A DNA stretch of 64,000 nt from Adiantum capillus-veneris (taxonomy: Eukaryota > Streptophyta > Polypodiopsida > Polypodiales > Pteridaceae): positions 86,700,342-86,764,341 of the forward strand of contig CM043953.1 in the NCBI GenBank assembly GCA_014529385.2. Reading direction: 5' to 3'. Below are positions 24,301-31,688 of this stretch, piece after piece. The notes below the pieces were generated by a model that made no database searches, had not been told where the DNA came from, and saw only the letters and a program-made list of their open reading frames with translations. A program made the translations under genes and the position numbers. Position 1 is the first letter of the stretch. Every line of letters starts with the position of its first letter.

Positions 24301-27300
24301 CATGAACTGGTTTCTAAAATCTGATAATCCTCCAAATTCTTGTAAGGTAATTTAAGAATGTACACAATTGCATCATTTGTTGGCCCAGCATATTTGTTAG
24401 CTAATTAGAAATAGTTCCTGAAGTGATGAGCAGAAACTCAAAATGTACATCAATCACGCAAGTGTAAATTTAATTAGAAGTAGCTATGATGCGAAACAAA
24501 ACATGTGAATAATACCATTTCAGGCCTATATTGTCATGAGCAACTTTTTCTCTTACACTAAGTTCTTTTTTTCCAAGAAAGAGATCCTTCTATTAATTAA
24601 TAAAACTGCCCATAGCGCTACAACCACCTCTCCTAGAGAGGGCTACATCGACCATGGAGGGAGACTCTCCCAATGAAAAAAAAGGCTAAATCAAGAGATG
24701 GAAGGAGGGAAAAGCCACACAGGTGGGCAGTAGTGCCATCTGGGTTCACCCCGGACCACGGTGAAGAAAGGCCCTGGGCGCCAAAGCAGTGTAATAGGGA
24801 ATGGGCGGAACACAGCCCAAACGTTCCGAAACGGCGTTCCGGACGAGTCTCGTTCCCAAAACGGAGTCGGGAATGGAACGCCATTCCGGAACAAAGTGTA
24901 ACCAGAATGGTGTTTTGGAACGGGAGGAACATGAGGCGGAACGGCAAAACGCGGAGCGGAACGAGCAAAAGTAGGCATTTGGGGGCAGTTTTTGGGTTGT
25001 TTAGGAGTTTATTTGGGACTAAGCTGAATGGAGGTAGTTCAAGCCTTACTTTAGCCCACCGTTCTCGCCCCGTTCCCGTTCCAGCCCCACCTCCTCCTCC
25101 CCATTCCTGTCCCGTTTTGTTCTCGTTCCCCGTTCCCGTTCCGGGTAACTATGCACCAAAGTCGAATGAACTCTTCTCTGCGCTCCTGCATGCGGTCGGA
25201 GCTACCCTGAAGTCTCTCGAACTGTCCCCTAAGAGTATGGATCCACTCCAACCAAAAATCTCAAACAGTCTCCATTGGTGGCACAAGGCGAGCCTCAAGG
25301 ATACGAAAGCAGCGTGCCCGCGAAATGAACCAGAGTGTCAGGCCACAGACGACAGGGCTCCCAACACACCTCTCTCTGTAACAAACTGCTGACGTGTCAA
25401 AGCCTTGAAGAAGGGAGCCAACCTGCAGATGTCGGCCGAGGGGCCTAAACCCTAAGAAGAACAAGAAAGAGAAGAAGTCCTACCAACTTATGGGGACCCC
25501 GTCCGATGTGGCCCCAAGTGACAAAAGATTAAAATAAAGCAAGACCTACACACACATACACAAATTGATGACGTGGCAGATTTTTGAAAATTGCGTTGAC
25601 ATGATGATGTGGCAGGCTGTACAAATTTCCGCGTTTTGCGTTGGCTGATGACGTGGCAAGCTGTACGGATTTTCGTAAATTGCGTTGGAAGCTTTTTGGC
25701 TTTGCTTTTGGGACAGAAGCTTTTGAGTTTGAAGGCTTTTTACTGTAACTTCTTTTGGGGCCTAGGGCCTTTAAATATGAGGTTAGGGCTCATTCTCTGG
25801 GATGCTTCCTGGAGAAGGTGCAGAGTCTGGAGTACCGGCTTGTACTGTGTTGATGCAATATAAAGAAATACCGAAAGGGGCGCCAAGGTTGGGGCCAATA
25901 CTCTCTGGGGTGGAATTCTACCACTCCATGTCACATGTCGTCTCTCTCTCTCTCAGTTATGTTGTTATTGAAGTGCTAAAAGTTTGTTCAGTCTGTTCTT
26001 TTCTATTGGCACGTGGTGCCCGTCTTATGACACTCTCTCACTGCACCACTCTTGCGGGGTAAGCTCCGTAGCAGGCTGGAGTGTAGGTCAATCCCCCTGT
26101 ATCACTATCATCCTGTTGGTGGAGGATAGCTCAAACTGTAGTGCAGGGCCCGTGAGAGTGGACCAAGCAGCTACCCCCCAAGTGTAATGTCGTGCTATGG
26201 AAAGAGCTGGCATCAGTTGAAGGACCCGAAGCCAAACTTGTTGTGCCAAAGGACAGTCCCACAGACAGTGACGCTGACTCTCCAAAGGATGGTCACAAGC
26301 TGCGCATGCTGCCGGAAGGCCACTGTGTACTAGCCAACTCCCCATTGCTGTAGCTCTCTGTGCAACTAGCCACTGGAACAGAGTGACTCGCCCCGGTTGT
26401 CTGGCGTCCCACCACCTCGCCCAAAAGGCTGACAAGAACTCAGTTGTGAGACCCTCCTCTTGCCAATGAGGTGTTGCAACAGGACGAGCCTATCTCCGTG
26501 CTGCCAGTATCTGATGTTCCAGTCGAACTGTGTACTGAAAGAAAGGGACCCCTAGATGGTCGGCTCAGAAGAAAGGGTCCCTCCAAAACCACTCTCCAGG
26601 ATCCCACTGCACTCGTGGCAGCTCTCCCAAGCCCACAACCTCCAATGGCCTGTCTCAAGAGCTGCTGGGTCAGGATCGATGACACAAGTCCTCCCGCAGA
26701 TATCCACTACTCGATCCTTTGAAAACAGTACTCTGCAACCTGTGGAGCCTCTACTGAGACTCTGTGAAGTCGACCCTCGCCCTGTATCTCGTAGAACATG
26801 AGGGAACACTCTCTGAGCAAGCACGAACTACGATGAGGACCTCCAGTCGCATGAAAGTCCCCATCCATCTTGGAGTTGCTCACTCTAGAGGTGTGAGTCA
26901 CTCAGCTAGTACTTGCCTCTCTGATGTCCCGACACATGCTTTGCATGTCAAGTGCACATCTAACCCTATGTGTACGTGGACAAGCTACTTCATGACATGG
27001 GTTCAGTTTAGTTAGATTAGGAAGTGATCTGGCACTTTTGTGAGTCTGTACGTAGACCGTGCATGTCAAGAAACTTAGATTAGATGCATATCCTCCGGTT
27101 GCACACAGCATGACCATCAGATTTCCATCAAAACCCATCAGGACCATTTCTACAGTTCATAGACCTATTTTCCCTATTTTTGACTTTTTTCACTTATTAT
27201 TTTTAAGTGACTTTTGTTGGGAACTGGGTAGGGCAAATTCACTAAGCAAGTATATAAGCAAACTAGCGCTAGCCCTTTCTGGTAGAAGAGGCAGAAGGGA

Positions 27301-30300
27301 CCTGACATCCACATTGCACCTTCTCAAGCAAGACCCCCCCCCCCCCGGCAAGAAGACTCAGCGTTTTCAGCCAAGAACAGCCAGCGTTTTCTCCAAGTGC
27401 AGAACCAGCCAAGCGTTTTGCATTTGCAACAGCACTAGCGACAGCAGAACAACAGGAACAACCTAGCGTTCTTGCAGCAGACCACACCTCAGCCTAGCGT
27501 TTTTGCAAACAGCAGATCCCCTAGCGTTTTGCAGATTTAGCGCAACGGAACCATCAGAAGCACCAACATTTTTAGTTTCAGCATAGACATACCGCAATAG
27601 AACCCCGAACCTGGCAGATCTCACCTTCCCGCAGCAGATCCTCGCCGCACGGTCAGATCTAGCGTAGTTTGCAGTTTCAGCCCGGAAAACGCAGATTTCA
27701 GCATCTGCGTTTTCAGCGCGTCGTTGTCACATCGTCACTGACAGAGTCAGAATTCAGCAGATACAAGATTTGCAGATTTCAGCCCTTAGCGTTTTCAGAT
27801 TCCAGCCCGTCTCGTCGTCGTCGACATCGTCGGCAAGTCCAAGCATTGTAGAGATTTGTGCAATCAATAGTAGACCGCTCTCGCCATAGAGAGTGGGGCG
27901 TTCGAAGGAGGGTTTGTGTCGTATTCTTCTCTCTCTATCTCTCAATCTCAACACCTTCATTCACAGTGTTCACCACTTTGTTTGTGTCCATTGCACTCTC
28001 TCACTAAAGGAATGGAAGGCTCTCTCTTCCGTAGGTAAAAGGAACCCTTGAGCACAGTTCGGAGCACACATCTTGAGCAAAGTTCAACATTCACTTCCGC
28101 TGCACCTTACACTGCACCCCTCTCATGCCCTACAGCTGGATGCTCTGTAACTCCTCTGGCAAACTTGAGAACTGAAGCCAGTCACCTAGAGTGCGTGTTG
28201 GACCCTCTGCCATGGGAACCCAAGAAACATGAGGGCTACTACCAACCAAGTGGCCTCTCTGACTGCTAACCAAGCGGTTCCAAACAAGGGGCTATCTCAA
28301 GCACTCCTCCGTGCAGGTAGGTTGGTGTTGCTCCAGGCTCACAGCAAAACGATCCTCCAACCTCCTGCTTAGACCAACTCTGCGCATCTCTATGAAGATC
28401 CATCTGAGGGAAGGTCTCCAAGGGCCTCCTCAGGTACTCGAGCTCTAACCCGCTAAAGCAAAAACTCCCTCCAAGGCTCCTCCCATAAAAGCAGTCCTCT
28501 GACAAGAAACTTCCCAACAAGGGCTCTGCTCTGCTGTGCTGCAGTGTGACATGAAACGTTTCGTGGTTTCGGTTGTTTCGGGGTTTCGAGGTTTTGAAAT
28601 GTTTCGTTTCATAGCGTCAAAAACATGAAACGGGTTTCATAAACGACATTAAATTATATATTAATAAAATATGATAAATATGTATACAATGTAGCACACA
28701 TGACTCTAGACTTTAATGTCCACGAGAGAGAGAGAGAGATGCTCACTCATTAGAAGCGACTTCAAGCGAGCACGATCAAAGAGATGTTCAGTATTGATGA
28801 AAGTTAAAACACAGCCACTAGTTTCATGAATCATAACTGATGCATCATTGATTCATTTAGCAAAGTACTTCTATTGAACAAAGTTCAAACTTAATTCAAT
28901 GTCACAAACCATAAGTTTTAGGGACCACAATCATCTGTTAATTGCAGCATTGGGTTTCTAGAAAAAAAAGCCCCAATTTTAAACGTTTCATAAAAAATGC
29001 CTGTCCGTTTCATGCGTTTCGGCAAAACGTTTCATAGGTTTCGGAGTTTCGGGGTTTGATCTACATGAAACACGTTTTTATGTCACACTGCTGTGCTGGG
29101 TCTATGATCCCCAAACCCCCCTGAGAACGAGGTAGAGTGATGGCCTGCCAGGCTACTTTGGCCGGGCTATCTGAGTGCCGCACCCTGACCAAAGGAAGTT
29201 TCTGATCAACCTCTTTACCTGGCTGATGCAAGAGCTCGAAAAGATCCAACAAGATGTAATGTACCACATAATAGCCAACAACCCCTGGTTGGCCACTACA
29301 ACTCTGTCGGCAAAAGAAAGTCGTGTCAAACTCCAATATAACAACTTCCTCCTGATGGACAGGAGGAGGGGAGCAATCTGCTGCTCAGGAGACAAGTTCG
29401 GGCCAACCTGACAGCGATAGTATCGAACTGCAATCCTTAGGGGGATCCATCTAAAACCCTCACCTGCCAACCAATCAAGCGTAGGAGCACTTCCAACCGA
29501 GAAAGCCATTGTCTTCCTCCAGTTGATCAGTACGCCTCATGCACAACAAAAAGTCTGAAGAGCTTGTTCACACCTGTGCAAATTGGCCTCCTGGCCCTCC
29601 AAGTGCAAAGCTGAGTCGTTGACAGAAGAAAGTCGAAGACAAACACCTCTATAGCATGGCCTCTCTGCAAGTTCGGGATCCCAAACCTATCCACTCAAAA
29701 CACCTGCAATTACCACTTTGAAGACCATACCCTGTTGTCAACCCAAACCTAGGTGCTCCACTAAACCACGAAACAATTATGCACTCACTTGTGGTTGACC
29801 AAAACAGATAATGAATCCCTCTCTTAAGTTTTTTGTATAAACTTACTACATGAAGGATCTTAAGAGAACAATGAAGCACTGAATTCCATACTTAATAGCA
29901 TGAGCATACCACAAGACAAGATGTACAACGGACTCCCAATATAAATTTTCAGTGCATGAGAATATAGACAAATGCTACGTCATATCGGAAAACCCCATCC
30001 AGCTGGAGAAATTGAATTGCCTTTCGAAGTGCTCCATCTCGACCCCTTTGCTTCCAAGGTGAGTCTTCAATAGTATTGCTCCCTATGTCACTCACAGAAC
30101 CCGGACACCTCCCTCTTAATTTAGTGGCGGCCTCTCCTCCCTTTAACTTCAAACTCAGGTTGCCCACGTTCTTGCAGCACCACAAAGTCGCCCTCCTTCT
30201 TGATAAGGCGGGCCCCCTTGGTTCTTTTAACAGATGGCGTAGCTCTCTGCAGCCGCTCCCTGCATTCATCTCCTGGCGACTCTCGGCCCTCTGCAGTATT

Positions 30301-31655
30301 AGCTCGTGAGCTCGTTCCAACACCTTCCCTTCTTGGCACTAGCAATACAGCGCCGTACAAGCCCTTCTCCTCTTACTTTAGACCCCCTCTCCCTTGATGT
30401 GGACGTGGCCCGATCAAGCTTGATGACCCCTTGGCTTGGAGACGGTTGTTTCCAGAGAGCTCTCCCTCGCTTCTCTCTATGGCTTCTCCTTCCTCTCAAT
30501 ACTTGCCTGTCCACTGCCCTCTTGAGCCTTATCAAGCTCACCTCGCCCAAGCTCCCTCTGTATTGCCCCCCTTCTGCAACGCATATCAAGTAGTGCTCAA
30601 TTTTCCTCCTAGAGCCCCGAAGGCCTACCCTAGCAACAACTCAAGATAGTGTTTATGAGTCCAAGATAATTGAGCTTGGAACCTAATTCGCTTGAGTGAT
30701 AATCTAGCCAACACACACTCACTTATGTGCACGATTTTTCTCTTTCATCCACGATACTAACACGATCCATTCCCATCACCTAATCCCAACATGTTCCATG
30801 AGACGATCCTCATGGAGAACGAGAGAGAACTGAGGCTACAACAGCAGCTAACCGTGATATCTTCGAGGCTGGCTTGGATGGGGAATAATCCGCATCTGAG
30901 CATCCCCAAGATAGACGTGACTGCAAAGAGTGTCTAGCCAAGGCCCAAGAAGAGAGCCGTGCGCATGGCAACCTCCTCTATCCAGGAGTCCTCATGTATA
31001 TGTACATAGCATGGCGGGCTCTGCGTGTCAGCAAAGAAGTGTACCACAATGTGTCTACATCTTCCCGCGTCTGGAGGTGTCACTGAGAACTTGGCCAACG
31101 GCCACAGAGTTTGTACCAGGTCTGTAACCCCTAGGTCTTCCATGTGGTGAGAGAACTCGAGGACCTATGCCTGCAGCCACTCCATCACTGAGTCCAGAGT
31201 CCATTCAGACTGGTCCCTGCCACATTGGGGAAAAGAGAAGCCAACCGCTGAGTCCAAGGCCTCTATCCCTCTAGCTGCAAGGAACAATACATGAACTCTA
31301 AAACAAGCTGCCTCAAATTTTGGTGAAAGGTCGCCAAGAAAACGGGTGAAGTCGTAGGCTAAGAAGTCCCACCGACGACAAATGTTGAAGCTCGTCAATC
31401 CACGAGGAGCTGCTACAAAGCGAAATGTCTGCACCGGAAGCGGGGTTCGCAAGAAGGGTTGTCCCTCTCTCGCCAAGCGACTCGTGACAAAAGCGCTACC
31501 AAGAGATCACCTAGCAGCCAAGGAAGGTCCTACCCCTTGGGTCGGTTGCGAGGTAGCAACGGGAGGAGATGTGGCGGGGGGGTAGTGGGAGAGGGAGGAG
31601 TGGGAGGGTGGGGAGCGAAAGAGGAAGAAGGGCAAGGTGGAGAGGAGGAAGGAGG

Positions 31656-31688
<33 letters not shown>

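Noticed and set aside
24673-25392. 239-codon plus-strand open frame
   Set aside because: It runs across the LINE 3' end, a MITE and the start of a solo LTR; repetitive composition explains its length.
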